DNA of 47,913 nucleotides. It comes from Baaleninema simplex PCC 7105. GTDB lineage: Bacteria; Cyanobacteriota; Cyanobacteriia; Cyanobacteriales; Geitlerinemataceae. The translations under genes were made by a program, and so were the position numbers. Position 1 is the first letter of the stretch, and each line of letters starts with the position of its first letter. Positions 35,226 through 45,452 of the stretch are shown here, piece by piece. The notes under the pieces are model-generated. The model saw only the letters and a program-made list of their open reading frames with translations. It ran no database searches and was not told the origin of the DNA. Where the stretch lies: contig NZ_KB235959.1 in NCBI RefSeq assembly GCF_000332355.1, positions 131,986-179,898 on the forward strand, read 5' to 3'.

Positions 35226-36647
35226 TCACCTCGCCTCCGAAATCGTGTGGAGTTTGATGAAATTCGTGCCTCGGGAGATTTTCGTGGGGATGCCGCCAAC
35301 GATTAAAATGCGATCGCCCGGTTGCGCCAGTTCCCGTTCTTGTAAATCCGTTTCTGCATGGGCAACCAACTCCTCAAAGCTGTCACCGTCGTCGTCGATG
35401 AGAATGGGTTTGACGCCCCAAATCAAATTCAAACGGTGGTACACGCGGCGAGAGGTGGTAAACGCCACTACCAAGGCTTTCGGACGCTCTTTCGAGGCAA
35501 TTCGCGCCGTGTAGCCGGAACTGGTGAACGCCGCGATACAGCGTAAATCCAGAATGCGATCGATCGTGTTGAGGGCTTCAGTCAGAGCGTGGGTTTCGTC
35601 AGTTTCCGGGGGCGGGTGGTTCTCGAATTCCGCCTCTGGTTCGATCTGACGGGCAATTTTGGCCATCATCTTAACGGCCTTCAGCGGATATTTTCCAACC
35701 GCCGACTCTCCCGACAGCATCACCGCATCGGTTCCGTCGAGAATAGCGTTGGCCACATCGCTGGCTTCCGCCCGCGTCGGACGGGGTTCGCGAATCATGC
35801 TGTCGAGCATTTGCGTGGCGGTAATCGCTGGAATTCCCCGCATATTACACGCTCGAATGATGCGCTTTTGCAACATCGGAACTTTTTCCGGGCTGACTTC
35901 CACGCCGAGATCTCCTCGGGCGACCATTAAGCCATCGCATTCGGCGACAATTTCATCGAGATGTGCGATCGCCTGGGGTTTTTCGATTTTGGCGATGACG
36001 GGAACGTGGTTTTCGCCGTGTTTGGCGATAAATTCTTTCAACTCGCGGATGTCGTCAGCAGTACGAACGAAACTCAACGACACCCAATCGACCCCTTGAG
36101 ACAAGCCGAATTGGAGATCCTGCTGGTCTTTCTCCGTCATCGAGGGCAATCGTAAATCTAAACTGGGGATGTTGACGCCTTTGCGACTTTTGAGACAGCC
36201 ACCTTCGACGACGCGACAGCACACGGCGTTTCCTGCGATCGCCTCGATTTCAAGTTCCAGCAAGCCATCGTCGAGAAGGATCTGCGCCCCCGGTTTGGCT
36301 TCTTCAGCCAGATACGGATAATCGATTCCGGCGGTTTGGGGTTCTTCCCGATATTCCGACACCGGAACCAGCGTCAGCGATTCCCCTTCGTTGATGGGAA
36401 TTTCACCATCGGGGAGTTGTCCGATACGGATTTTCGGCCCCTGCAAGTCTTGCAAGATGGTAATGGGCGTGTCGAGTTCGGCAGAGATGGCCCTCAAATT
36501 CGTAATGGTTTTGGCGTGATCGTCGTAATTCCCGTGGGAGAAGTTCAAGCGGGCGACACTCATTCCCGCTTCCACCATTTGTTTGATGACTTCAGGAGAA
36601 CTACTGGCCGGACCGAGTGTCGCTACGATTTTTGTCCGATGCATCAT
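35226..36647 (-). CDS. pyk: Pyruvate kinase
   Basis: Pyruvate kinase converts phosphoenolpyruvate and ADP to pyruvate and ATP, the last glycolytic step. The 473-residue protein has [39 protein letters not shown], the active-site [11 protein letters not shown] (about residues 219-229), [23 protein letters not shown] and [12 protein letters not shown], then the C-terminal allosteric domain. It lacks the extra C-terminal phosphotransferase-like domain of the longer cyanobacterial paralogue. Two adjacent ATG codons lie at 36647 and 36644; AAGG sits about 10 nt upstream. Confidence 0.95.
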   Translation of the reverse strand: MMHRTKIVATLGPASSSPEVIKQMVEAGMSVARLNFSHGNYDDHAKTITNLRAISAELDTPITILQDLQGPKIRIGQLPDGEIPINEGESLTLVPVSEYREEPQTAGIDYPYLAEEAKPGAQILLDDGLLELEIEAIAGNAVCCRVVEGGCLKSRKGVNIPSLDLRLPSMTEKDQQDLQFGLSQGVDWVSLSFVRTADDIRELKEFIAKHGENHVPVIAKIEKPQAIAHLDEIVAECDGLMVARGDLGVEVSPEKVPMLQKRIIRACNMRGIPAITATQMLDSMIREPRPTRAEASDVANAILDGTDAVMLSGESAVGKYPLKAVKMMAKIARQIEPEAEFENHPPPETDETHALTEALNTIDRILDLRCIAAFTSSGYTARIASKERPKALVVAFTTSRRVYHRLNLIWGVKPILIDDDGDSFEELVAHAETDLQERELAQPGDRILIVGGIPTKISRGTNFIKLHTISEAR

Positions 36648-36664
36648 GGGTGATTACCTTTTGG

Positions 36665-36913
36665 GAAAGGGGAGAAGGGGAGAGGGGGAGAGGGGGAGAG
36701 GGGAAGAGGGGGAGAGGGGGAGAGGGGGAAAAACTATTAATTAACTGTTCCCTGTTCCCTGTTCCCTGTTTTCACTGGTGACTGGTGACTGGCGACTGGT
36801 GACTGGTGACTGTCTTCACTGTTCACTGCTCACTGTTGGCTGTTGACTGTAAAAGGTGCGTGACGAGTTGGCCGGTAAGACCGGATACTTTTCTTGTCTT
36901 TAGGTCACGCACC
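36665..36913. repeat. Composite repeat abutting the glgX stop codon
   Basis: A GA-rich array (36665-36730), CCCTGTT heptamers, GACTGGT/GACTGGC heptamers (about 36775-36810), CTGTAAAAGG, and a type B palindrome (GGTGCGTGAC 36855-36864 to GTCACGCACC 36904-36913). The type B core is identical to that at 20652-20710. The stop codon of glgX follows at 36914-36916. Confidence 0.88.
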
Positions 36914-38977
36914 CTACGACTGGCGACTGTAAAGTACGATGCTCGATCGCTCGGCCAGGCGGTAAATGTTACGGTTGACAGGGGACGCGGTTTCGGGGGA
37001 CGAGATATCCTCGGGAGAGGGTAACGCGGTATCGACGAGGCGATGCCACTGCTGGGATTCGGGTAAGTGGGGTAACTCGAAGTCAAGGGGTTCCCAATAG
37101 GCGTTAAAGGCGATGTAGAGAAATTCGTCGGCTTGGGGATAGCGCAAGCTGCAAGCGAGGGTGTGAGAGTCGCGACTCCAATCGGGTTCGCCCAGACAAA
37201 CGCCGTGCCAGCGCAAACTCGGGCTGATGGGATGGCTACCGATGGTGAGAAATTCTTCGACTTGAAAAATTTTGTGGGTTTGGATGAAGTGGACGAGTTT
37301 TCGTGTAAACCGTAAGGTTTCGGCGTGGCGATCGCACAGCGTCCAATCGAACCAGCTCAATTCGTTATCCTGACAGTACGCGTTGTTATTGCCTCGCTGA
37401 GATCGCCGCACTTCGTCCCCCATCAATAACATCGGCGTTCCCTGAGACATCAACAACACTGTCAGTAGGTTTTTGATTTGTTGGCGGCGTAAGGCTTCGA
37501 CGTGGGGATCGTCGGTGTCTCCTTCGACGCCGCAGTTCCAACTGTGGTTGTCGTTCGATCCGTCGCAGTTATCTTCGCCGTTGGCGAGGTTGTGTTTGTG
37601 GTTGTAGGATACGAGGTCGTTGAGGGTGAAGCCGTCGTGACAGGTAATGAAATTAATGCTGCGGTTGAGGTCGCGATCGGGCTGTTTGTAAATGTCGGGA
37701 CTACCAATGAGTCGGGCAGCTAGGCAGGAAACCGTGTTGCGATCGCTCTTGACGAAACGGCGTGCGTCGTCGCGAAACGGCCCGTTCCATTCTGCAAAGC
37801 GATCGCCAATGAACGACCCCACCTGGTACAGTCCGGCGGCGTCCCAGGCTTCGGCGATGAGTTTGGTTCCCGCCAACACGGGATCGGATTCGATCGCCCA
37901 CAAAATCGGCGGGTCTTCCTGGGGTTTGCCGTGGTAGTCTCGCGAAAGTACCGACGCCAGGTCGAAGCGAAAGCCATCGACGTGCATCTCAGACACCCAA
38001 TATCGCAAACAGTCGAGAATCAACCGACCGACGACGGCGTGATGGCTTCTAAATGTATTGCCGCAACCGCTGTAGTTGCTGTATCGGGCAGGGTCTTTGT
38101 CGAGGATGTAGTAAGTTTCGTTGGCCAGTCCTCGGTAAGCGAGAGTCGGACCGTATTCGTTGCCCTCGGCGGTATGGTTGAACACCACATCGAGAATGAC
38201 TTCAATTTCCGCTTGGTGTAACGCTTTCACCATGTCGCGAAATTCGTCGATCGCCCCGAGGGGATCTTTGCGGGAACAGTAACGGTTGTGGGGGGCGAAA
38301 AAGGCGATGGGGCTGTATCCCCAATAGTTGGGGAATCCGTCGGGGGCATCGTCCTCGTCGAACTGCTGCACCGGGAGTAATTCTACTGCCGTCACGCCCA
38401 ATTCTTTGAGATAGGGAATTTTTTCGACGAGTCCGGCGAAGGTTCCGCGTTTTTCTGGGGCGACGCCGGAACTGGGATGGCGAGTAAAGCCGCCCACGTG
38501 GAGTTCGTAGATCACCGTACTGGCGTAGGGAGTTTTGGGGTGGCGATCGCCTTCCCAATCGTAGCCTTCGGTATCGACAACGACCCCTTTGAGAGCGTAG
38601 GCACAATTGTCGCCGGGTCGGATGGCTGCGTCGCGATCGTAAGTATCCGTCGCCACCGCTTTTGCGTAAGGGTCGAGGAGGACTTTGGCACTGTCGAAGC
38701 ACAACCCGCGATCGGGATGGTTGGGACCGAGAACCCGATAGCCGTAAAGTTGTCCCGCCCCGACACCGGGGACGAACACGTGCCAGTAGTGGGAGGTTTT
38801 ATGACGTTGGGGGTCGAGGGGAATCATCCGCGACGGTCGAGCGTCGTCGGGGCGATCGAACAATAACAACGTCACGGCTTCAGCATATTTAGAAAACAGC
38901 GCGAAGTTCGTACCGTTTGACTTGACTGTGGCACCGAGAGGAAAACTCTCTCCGGTTAAAACTGTTCTCAATCCCAT
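36914..38977 (-). CDS. glgX: Glycogen debranching enzyme GlgX (GH13_11)
   Basis: GlgX hydrolyses alpha-1,6 branches left after phosphorylase action on glycogen. The N-terminal CBM48 domain (GESFPLGATVKSNGTNFALF, residues 9-28) precedes the GH13 barrel with VIYELHVGGFTRHPSSG, DVVFNHTAEG, the nucleophile in DGFRFDLASVL, the acid/base Glu in LIAEAWDAAG and FITCHDGFTL. The ATG at 38977 gives the family start MGLRT and 687 residues; a GTG at 39007 adds ten. The final residues (LYSRQS and stop) are encoded by the ACTG and CTACGACTG flank of a palindromic repeat, so the C-terminal tail was probably replaced by repeat DNA. It diverges from xfp. Confidence 0.94.
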   Translation of the reverse strand: MGLRTVLTGESFPLGATVKSNGTNFALFSKYAEAVTLLLFDRPDDARPSRMIPLDPQRHKTSHYWHVFVPGVGAGQLYGYRVLGPNHPDRGLCFDSAKVLLDPYAKAVATDTYDRDAAIRPGDNCAYALKGVVVDTEGYDWEGDRHPKTPYASTVIYELHVGGFTRHPSSGVAPEKRGTFAGLVEKIPYLKELGVTAVELLPVQQFDEDDAPDGFPNYWGYSPIAFFAPHNRYCSRKDPLGAIDEFRDMVKALHQAEIEVILDVVFNHTAEGNEYGPTLAYRGLANETYYILDKDPARYSNYSGCGNTFRSHHAVVGRLILDCLRYWVSEMHVDGFRFDLASVLSRDYHGKPQEDPPILWAIESDPVLAGTKLIAEAWDAAGLYQVGSFIGDRFAEWNGPFRDDARRFVKSDRNTVSCLAARLIGSPDIYKQPDRDLNRSINFITCHDGFTLNDLVSYNHKHNLANGEDNCDGSNDNHSWNCGVEGDTDDPHVEALRRQQIKNLLTVLLMSQGTPMLLMGDEVRRSQRGNNNAYCQDNELSWFDWTLCDRHAETLRFTRKLVHFIQTHKIFQVEEFLTIGSHPISPSLRWHGVCLGEPDWSRDSHTLACSLRYPQADEFLYIAFNAYWEPLDFELPHLPESQQWHRLVDTALPSPEDISSPETASPVNRNIYRLAERSSIVLYSRQS

Positions 38978-39543
38978 ACTCGAAGCGATCGCTCCCTCTC
39001 TCAACACATTGATGTAAATTGAATCTTACGGACGCCGAGTCACCTCCGTGACCTCTATACTTGTCCGATCGAATTCTAGGTTGCTCTTTTCTTGAAATGT
39101 CGCTATTATACGAGCAAAGTCTACACTTGCAAATCTAGGACTTATATTAATTTCAGGTTAAACATTTTTTAAGATTTAAGATTTGGTTGAAATTGTAATT
39201 TTTGGTAGCTTTTGGCTTGAAATTTACAGGTTTTATACGTTAAAAATTGAAAAAGATCGAAGGTAAGCCGTGAGTTGCAGACGATTGTGAGGCAGCTTGG
39301 AGTCCGTTCGATCTAGCAAATAGAGGCGATCGTGTCGAAAACAGCATCGTGGATTTTTAACATTTTCATAAAGTTATTGCGAGTCGCGATCGCCTACAAT
39401 CGTCCGTAAATTCTCGACGAGAATAAATCTCTTCCTGAAACAGACTTCACTGGACGATTTGACCTCAGTAAGGTTTCAAACGTTCGATCCCCTCAAAGAT
39501 CGAAACTAACCTAACAAAAAATTGACGAATTGACATTGCAATT
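38978..39543. other. Long divergent regulatory region, glgX / xfp
   Basis: About 566 bp without an ORF of note, the longest repeat-poor gap in the window. It is AT-rich around 39140-39260. Unlike most gaps it carries no GA array or palindromic unit, which suggests selection to keep it clear. A candidate + strand promoter is listed separately. Binding sites for a named regulator were not recognised. Confidence 0.55.
39081..39109 (+). promoter_or_regulatory. Candidate sigma-70 promoter for xfp
   Basis: TTGCTC (39081-39086), 17 bp, TATTAT (39104-39109). It would leave a leader of about 430 nt before the xfp ATG, which is long, so other promoters nearer the gene may exist. Confidence 0.3.
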
Positions 39544-41952
39544 ATGACTGTAGCCCCTACAAAACCTCTCGAAGATCGAACTCCCCTCAGTTCCGAAGAA
39601 CTCCAAAAAATCCATGCTTACTGGCGAGCCGCCAACTACCTGGCCGTCGGCATGATTTACCTCAAAACCAACCCGCTCCTCAAAGAACCTCTCAAACCCG
39701 AACAGGTCAAAAAACGGCTTCTCGGTCACTGGGGATCGAGTCCTGGCTTGAGCTTCCTCTACATCCACCTCAACCGTCTCATCAAAAAATACGACCTCAA
39801 CGCTCTCTACATCGCCGGTCCCGGTCACGGCGCACCGGGCGTCCTCGGCCCCGTTTACCTCGAAGGCACCTACTCAGAAATCTACCCCGACAAAAGCGAA
39901 GACGAAGAGGGGATGCGAAAATTCTTCAAACAGTTTTCCTTCCCCGGACATATCGGCAGTCACGTCACCCCAGAAACCCCCGGTTCCATTCACGAAGGAG
40001 GCGAACTCGGCTATAGCCTATCTCACGCCTTCGGTGCTGCCTACGACAACCCAGACCTCCTCGTAGCAGCAGTTATCGGCGACGGCGAAGCCGAAACCGG
40101 GCCGCTGGCGACAGCGTGGCACTCTAATAAATACCTCAATCCTATCCGCGACGGCGCCGTTCTCCCCATCCTGCACCTGAACGGCTATAAAATCGCCAAC
40201 CCCACCCTCTTGTCTCGAATTTCCTCCGAAGAACTCGAAGCATTGTTTCGAGGCTACGGATACACCCCTTACGTCGTTGAAGGAAGCGATCCCGAGACGA
40301 TGCACCAGAAAATGGCGGCCACGTACGAACAGTGCATCAGTGAAATCCGACGCGTCCAACAAGAAGCCCGTCAAAGCGGCGTGGCGACGCGCCCCCGCTG
40401 GCCGATGATAATTTTCCGCACCCCCAAAGGCTGGACGGGACCGGCGGAAGTCAACGGTCATAAAGTCGAAGGGTTTTGGCGAGCGCACCAAGTTCCCCTG
40501 GCGGACGTTCACAAAAACCCCGAGAACTTAAAACAACTCGAAGCCTGGATGAAGAGTTACAAGCCCGAAGAACTCTTCGACGAAAATGGAACCCTGATCC
40601 CCGAACTGAAGGAACTCGCCCCGACCGGCGATCGCCGCATGAGCGCCAACCCCATCACCAACGGGGGTTTAGTCCGCAAAGACCTGAAATTACCCGACTT
40701 TCGCGATTATGCCGTCGAAGTCACGACCCCCGGACAGGTCGAAGTGGAAAACACCCGCATCATGGGCGAGTTTCTGCGGGACGTGATGCGGAACAACATG
40801 ACCAATTTCCGGGTGTTCGGTCCCGACGAAACCGCCTCTAACCGTCTCGGGGCGCTGTACGAAGTCACTCAAAAAGCCTGGATGGGGGAAATTCTGCCCG
40901 AAGACGCCGACGGAAGCCTTTTATCTCCCGACGGGCGGGTGATGGAAATGCTCAGCGAACATACCCTAGAAGGGTGGTTGGAAGGTTATCTGCTCACCGG
41001 ACGACACGGCTTGTTCCACACTTACGAAGCCTTCGCCCATGTCATCGATTCGATGTTCAACCAACACGCTAAATGGCTGGATATCTGTAAGCACGAAGTG
41101 CCTTGGCGCGCGCCGGTATCGTCGTTGAACATCCTGCTGTCCTCGGTGGTATGGCGTCAAGACCATAACGGCTTCAGCCACCAAGACCCCGGTTTTATCG
41201 ACTTAGTGACGAACAAAAGCGCCGAGGTGACGCGGATTTATCTTCCGCCGGACGCCAACTGTTTGTTATCCGTCACCAATCACTGCTTGCGGAGTAAGAA
41301 CTACGTCAACGTCATCGTTGCCGACAAGCAAAAGCACCTCCAGTATCTGACGATGGAGGATGCGATCGCCCACTGCACCAAAGGTATCGGAATTTGGGAA
41401 TGGGCCAGCAACGACGACTGCGGCAAAGAACCCGACGAACCGGACGTGATTATGGCCTGCTGCGGCGACATTCCCACGATGGAAGCGTTAGCGGCGACGG
41501 CCATCCTGCGGGAAGAGTTTCCCCACATTAAAGTCCGGTTTATCAACGTGGTGGACTTGTTCCGCTTGCAATCGGAAGGCGAACACCCCCACGGACTCTC
41601 GAACCGAGACTTCGATAGTTTGTTCACCCCGGACAAACCGGTCATGTTCAACTTCCACGGCTATCCCTGGTTGATTCACAAACTCACCTATCGCCGCAGC
41701 AATCAAGAACGGATTCACGTTCGCGGCTATAAAGAACAGGGGAATATCAACACGCCGTTGGAGTTGGCGATTCGCAACCAAATCGATCGCTTCAATCTCG
41801 TTATCGATGTCATCGATCGCGTGCCTAAACTGGGGTCTGCGGGGGCTTACGTCAAAGAACGGATGAAGAACGAAATCATCAGCAACTTGCACTACGTCCT
41901 CGAACACGGGATGGACAAACCCGAAATCACCAACTGGAAATGGCCGTACTAA
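39544..41952 (+). CDS. xfp: Phosphoketolase (xylulose-5-phosphate/fructose-6-phosphate)
   Basis: A thiamine-diphosphate enzyme splitting xylulose-5-P (or fructose-6-P) with phosphate to acetyl-phosphate plus glyceraldehyde-3-P (or erythrose-4-P). The 802-residue protein is of normal length. It has the family signature [20 protein letters not shown] (about residues 151-170), the ThDP motif [19 protein letters not shown] (about 180-198), AGPGHGAPG near residue 92 and conserved HQDPGFID later. The ATG at 39544 follows a long divergent spacer from glgX; no good Shine-Dalgarno is seen. With ackA nearby the product can be turned into ATP and acetate. Confidence 0.96.
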   Translation: MTVAPTKPLEDRTPLSSEELQKIHAYWRAANYLAVGMIYLKTNPLLKEPLKPEQVKKRLLGHWGSSPGLSFLYIHLNRLIKKYDLNALYIAGPGHGAPGVLGPVYLEGTYSEIYPDKSEDEEGMRKFFKQFSFPGHIGSHVTPETPGSIHEGGELGYSLSHAFGAAYDNPDLLVAAVIGDGEAETGPLATAWHSNKYLNPIRDGAVLPILHLNGYKIANPTLLSRISSEELEALFRGYGYTPYVVEGSDPETMHQKMAATYEQCISEIRRVQQEARQSGVATRPRWPMIIFRTPKGWTGPAEVNGHKVEGFWRAHQVPLADVHKNPENLKQLEAWMKSYKPEELFDENGTLIPELKELAPTGDRRMSANPITNGGLVRKDLKLPDFRDYAVEVTTPGQVEVENTRIMGEFLRDVMRNNMTNFRVFGPDETASNRLGALYEVTQKAWMGEILPEDADGSLLSPDGRVMEMLSEHTLEGWLEGYLLTGRHGLFHTYEAFAHVIDSMFNQHAKWLDICKHEVPWRAPVSSLNILLSSVVWRQDHNGFSHQDPGFIDLVTNKSAEVTRIYLPPDANCLLSVTNHCLRSKNYVNVIVADKQKHLQYLTMEDAIAHCTKGIGIWEWASNDDCGKEPDEPDVIMACCGDIPTMEALAATAILREEFPHIKVRFINVVDLFRLQSEGEHPHGLSNRDFDSLFTPDKPVMFNFHGYPWLIHKLTYRRSNQERIHVRGYKEQGNINTPLELAIRNQIDRFNLVIDVIDRVPKLGSAGAYVKERMKNEIISNLHYVLEHGMDKPEITNWKWPY

Positions 41953-41999
41953 ATCAGTGAAGAGGGTAGAAGGAAAAGGGAAGAGTGTTTTAGTCACCA

Positions 42000-42155
42000 G
42001 TCGTAGGGTGTGTTACCTAAAGACAAGAAAAGTATCCGCCCTGACCGGCCAACTCGTCACGCACCGACTCCTTATCCTTTTCCCGAATTGATGTAGGACT
42101 TACTTCAACGTTAACCACTAAATGTAGAGGTTGGTGGGCATTGCCCACCCTACAC
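42000..42155. repeat. Type B palindrome (inverted) and TGGGCATTGCCCA repeat
   Basis: 42002-42065 is an inverted, diverged copy of the type B unit (GGGTGTGTTAC to GTCACGCACC). GGTGGGCATTGCCCACC (42133-42149) with a CCTAC flank is an inverted copy of the hairpin used as a terminator at 42719-42748. Both lie between xfp and the DUF1269 gene. Confidence 0.75.
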
Positions 42156-42189
42156 TTTTCCAGAATTGATGTTGTAACCAGGAGAAAAT

Positions 42190-42708
42190 ATGAGCGATCT
42201 CATTGCAGTTGCTTACGACGACGAATATAAAGCTGAAGAAGTGCGCCTAGCACTGATGAAGTTACAAAAAGAGCATCTCATCGAACTCGAAGACGCCGCT
42301 GTCGTCATTAAAGACCAAAAAGGTAAAGTCAAGCTCAATCAAGCCATCAACCTCACCGCAGCCGGAGCTGCCAGCGGGGGATTCTGGGGACTGCTCATCG
42401 GCACTCTGTTCCTCAGTCCGATTTTCGGTGCGGCTGTCGGTGCGGCTGGGGGGGCTATTGGGGGCGCTCTCAGCGACATTGGCGTCGATGACGACTTCAT
42501 GAAAGACCTGGGCGAGTCGATGACCCCTGGAAGTTCGGCTTTATTCCTGCTGGTGCGAAAAGTCACGCCAGATAAAGTTCTCGACGACGTGGCTCAGTAC
42601 GGCGGAAAAGTACTCCGAACCTCCTTGAGTAAAGACAAAGAAGCTCAACTTCAAGAGGTCTTATCCAACCGAGGCATTTCGCTCGAAGAAGCCCCCTCTG
42701 AAACCTAA
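42190..42708 (+). CDS. DUF1269 family protein
   Basis: A 172-residue protein of the DUF1269 family (function unknown, sometimes linked to stress). Residues 1-50 form an alpha/beta unit (LIAVAYDDEYKAEEVRLAL). A Gly/Ala-rich hydrophobic hairpin follows (SGGFWGLLIGTLFLSPIFGA, then AVGAAGGAIGGAL; about 60-95), and then a second ferredoxin-like half (SSALFLLVRKVTPDKVL). An AGGAG ribosome site lies about 7 nt before the ATG at 42190. It sits between xfp and glgP but has its own terminator, so its link to carbon metabolism is only positional. Confidence 0.82.
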   Translation: MSDLIAVAYDDEYKAEEVRLALMKLQKEHLIELEDAAVVIKDQKGKVKLNQAINLTAAGAASGGFWGLLIGTLFLSPIFGAAVGAAGGAIGGALSDIGVDDDFMKDLGESMTPGSSALFLLVRKVTPDKVLDDVAQYGGKVLRTSLSKDKEAQLQEVLSNRGISLEEAPSET

Positions 42709-42718
42709 CCGAATTCTG

Positions 42719-42748
42719 TAGGGTGGGCAATGCCCACCCTAATTTTTT
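42719..42748 (+). terminator. Intrinsic terminator after the DUF1269 gene
   Basis: TAGGGTGGGCA (42719-42729) pairs with TGCCCACCCTA (42731-42741), followed by ATTTTTT. It is a copy of a repeat also seen inverted at 42133, so a dispersed repeat doubles as terminator. Confidence 0.8.
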
Positions 42749-42818
42749 GGGCTTTTTTAACGAATTTTTGTGACCCGTCTCGTCAATTTCCCTGCCGTTG
42801 TTTCTCGGGTTAACCACC

Positions 42819-45347
42819 ATGACTGAGAATTTTCAAACGCAAATTCAAATCGAAGACGATCGCACTGGACTCAACGTCGAAACCCTCAAACGAGCCTTTG
42901 CTGACAACCTGTTTTACATCCAAGGCAAATTTCCCGAAATCGCTACCACCAACGACTTTTACATGGCGTTGTCCTACACGGTGCGCGATCGCCTCCTGCG
43001 TCGTTGGCTCAACACCGTTCAGAATTACCTCAAAGCCGACGTTCGCATCGTGTGTTATCTCTCGGCGGAATTTCTGCTCGGTCCCCACCTAGCGAACAAC
43101 CTCCTCAACCTGGGCATTTACCGACAAGTTCACCAAGCCGTCGAAGAACTCGGCCTCGACTTACAAACCCTCGTCGAGCAAGAAGAAGAACCGGGACTCG
43201 GAAACGGCGGACTCGGTCGTCTGGCGGCCTGTTACATGGATTCCCTAGCCACCCTAGAAATTCCCGCGATCGGCTACGGTATCCGCTACGAATTCGGCAT
43301 CTTCGACCAAATTATCCGCGACGGGTGGCAAGTCGAAATCACGGACAAATGGCTGCAATTCGGCAACCCCTGGGAAATTTCCCGTCCTGAATCTTCTGTG
43401 GTCGTAAAATTCGGCGGCCATACTGAAGGCTACACCGACGACGCCGGAAACTACCACGTCCGTTGGGTTCCTCATCACGTCGTCAAAGGCATTCCCTACG
43501 ACACCCCGATCCTCGGCTATCGCGTCAACACTGCCAACACCCTGCGTCTGTGGAAAGCCGAAGCCCCCGAATCCTTCGATTTCCAAGCCTTTAACCTGGG
43601 TAACTATTACGGTGCTGTCGATACCAAAATTGTCTCGGAAAACCTCACCAAAGTTCTCTATCCCAACGACGAACCCCTCCAAGGCAAACAATTACGGCTC
43701 GAACAGCAGTATTTCTTCGTCTCTTGCGCCCTGCAAGATATGTTGAGACTACATCTAGCTACGGGGCGCAGCCTCGACAGCTTCGATAAAAAATTCACCG
43801 TCCAACTCAACGACACGCACCCCGCCATCGGCGTCGCCGAACTGATGCACCTGTTGGTGGACGAACATCACCTTCCCTGGGAACGAGCCTGGGAAATCAC
43901 GCAAAAAACCTTTGCGTTTACCAACCACACGCTACTTCCTGAAGCCTTGGAAAAATGGTCGGTGGAACTGTTCGGAAGTCTGCTACCGCGTCACCTCGAA
44001 ATTATCTACGAAATTAACCAGCGCTTCCTCGACACGGTGCGGATGAAGTACATGGGCGATCCGTCGCACCTCTCGCGGATGTCTCTGATTGACGATAGTG
44101 GCGAGAAGTTCGTGCGGATGGCACATTTGGCTTGTGTGGGGTCTCACGCCATTAACGGTGTGGCTGCACTGCACACGGAACTCCTCAAACAGGACGTTCT
44201 CAAAGATTTTTACGACCTTTGGCCCGAAAAATTCACCAACAAAACTAACGGCGTCACGCCCCGTCGCTGGCTGTTGTTGAGTAATCCCCGTTTGGCGAAC
44301 TTGATTACGCTGAAAATCGGGAAAAATTGGGTCACGAACCTCGACGACTTGCGCCAACTCGAACCCTGTGCGGACGACACCGAGTTTCGTTGGGCGTGGC
44401 GACAGGTGAAACAGGACGTCAAGCGAGATCTGGCGGCTCGCATTCACAAAGAATGTGGCGTGTTGGTCAATCCCGAATCTCTGTTCGATATTCAGTGCAA
44501 GCGAATTCACGAGTACAAACGCCAACACCTCAACGTCTTACACATCATCACGCTGTACAACCGCATCAAGCATTCGCCCCACATCGAGATGACGCCGCGC
44601 ACGTTTATTTTCGGCGGAAAAGCGGCTCCAGCTTATTTCATGGCGAAGCTCGTGATTAAGTTGATTACTTCTGTGGGAGAGGTGGTGAATAACGATCCTG
44701 ATGTGGGCGGACGGTTGAAAGTGGTGTTTATGCCCGATTACAACGTCACGAACAGCCAACGAATTTATCCGGCGGCGGATTTGTCGGAGCAAATTTCCCT
44801 GGCTGGGAAGGAAGCCTCGGGAACGGGAAATATGAAATTCTCGCTCAACGGGGCGTTGACGATCGGGACGTTAGACGGGGCGAACATTGAAATCCGAGAG
44901 GAAGTGGGCGAGGAGAATTTCTTTTTGTTCGGGTTGACTGCGCCGGAGGTGGCCGATCTCAAATCGCGCGGTTACAATCCTTGGGATTACGTCAACGGAA
45001 ACGCGGCGCTTCGGGAAGCGATCGAACAGCTTGCGTCGGGATACTTCTCTCACGGCGATCCGAACTTGTTTAAACCGCTGGTAGATTCGTTGCTGTACCA
45101 GGATGAATACTTACTGTTGGCGGACTATCAATCGTACATCGACTGTCAGGATCGTGCGGCCAAAGCGTATCGCGATCGCGAAAATTGGACGCGGATGTCG
45201 ATTTTGAATACGGCTCGCATGGGTAAGTTTTCGAGCGATCGCGCGATTCAAGAGTACTGTCGCGACATTTGGAACGTCGCTCCCGTCAAGCTGGAGTTAG
45301 AGGAGTACGTGCAAGCCAAAGCCGCTTGGACGAAAGCCAGCGTTTAA
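42819..45347 (+). CDS. glgP: Glycogen phosphorylase GlgP
   Basis: A PLP enzyme releasing glucose-1-phosphate from glycogen chain ends. From the ATG at 42819 it is 842 residues, the family length. Motifs: YLSAEFLLGPHLANNLLNLG (about residues 76-95), GLGNGGLGRLAACYMDSLAT (about 126-145), QLNDTHPAIGVAEL, and the PLP-lysine signature EASGTGNMKFSLNGALTIGT near 665-684. The upstream codons to 42798 are not family-like. There is no strong Shine-Dalgarno. With glgX 4 kb away it completes the glycogen breakdown pair. Confidence 0.95.
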   Translation: MTENFQTQIQIEDDRTGLNVETLKRAFADNLFYIQGKFPEIATTNDFYMALSYTVRDRLLRRWLNTVQNYLKADVRIVCYLSAEFLLGPHLANNLLNLGIYRQVHQAVEELGLDLQTLVEQEEEPGLGNGGLGRLAACYMDSLATLEIPAIGYGIRYEFGIFDQIIRDGWQVEITDKWLQFGNPWEISRPESSVVVKFGGHTEGYTDDAGNYHVRWVPHHVVKGIPYDTPILGYRVNTANTLRLWKAEAPESFDFQAFNLGNYYGAVDTKIVSENLTKVLYPNDEPLQGKQLRLEQQYFFVSCALQDMLRLHLATGRSLDSFDKKFTVQLNDTHPAIGVAELMHLLVDEHHLPWERAWEITQKTFAFTNHTLLPEALEKWSVELFGSLLPRHLEIIYEINQRFLDTVRMKYMGDPSHLSRMSLIDDSGEKFVRMAHLACVGSHAINGVAALHTELLKQDVLKDFYDLWPEKFTNKTNGVTPRRWLLLSNPRLANLITLKIGKNWVTNLDDLRQLEPCADDTEFRWAWRQVKQDVKRDLAARIHKECGVLVNPESLFDIQCKRIHEYKRQHLNVLHIITLYNRIKHSPHIEMTPRTFIFGGKAAPAYFMAKLVIKLITSVGEVVNNDPDVGGRLKVVFMPDYNVTNSQRIYPAADLSEQISLAGKEASGTGNMKFSLNGALTIGTLDGANIEIREEVGEENFFLFGLTAPEVADLKSRGYNPWDYVNGNAALREAIEQLASGYFSHGDPNLFKPLVDSLLYQDEYLLLADYQSYIDCQDRAAKAYRDRENWTRMSILNTARMGKFSSDRAIQEYCRDIWNVAPVKLELEEYVQAKAAWTKASV

Positions 45348-45380
45348 TGATGGGATGACCGGATGATGTGATGATGAGTG

Positions 45381-45447
45381 GCTGCGTGACGCGGTAACAC
45401 AATGTTGACCGGATTTCGGCCACGTTTTTCGGCCGCATCACGCACCC
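45381..45447. repeat. Type C palindromic repeat after glgP
   Basis: It runs from GCTGCGTGACGCGGTAACAC (45381 onward) to ATCACGCACCC (about 45437-45447), with an internal CGGCC-rich dyad. It resembles 16147-16212. A MITE is inserted in its right flank. Confidence 0.75.
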
Positions 45448-45452
45448 TTGTA

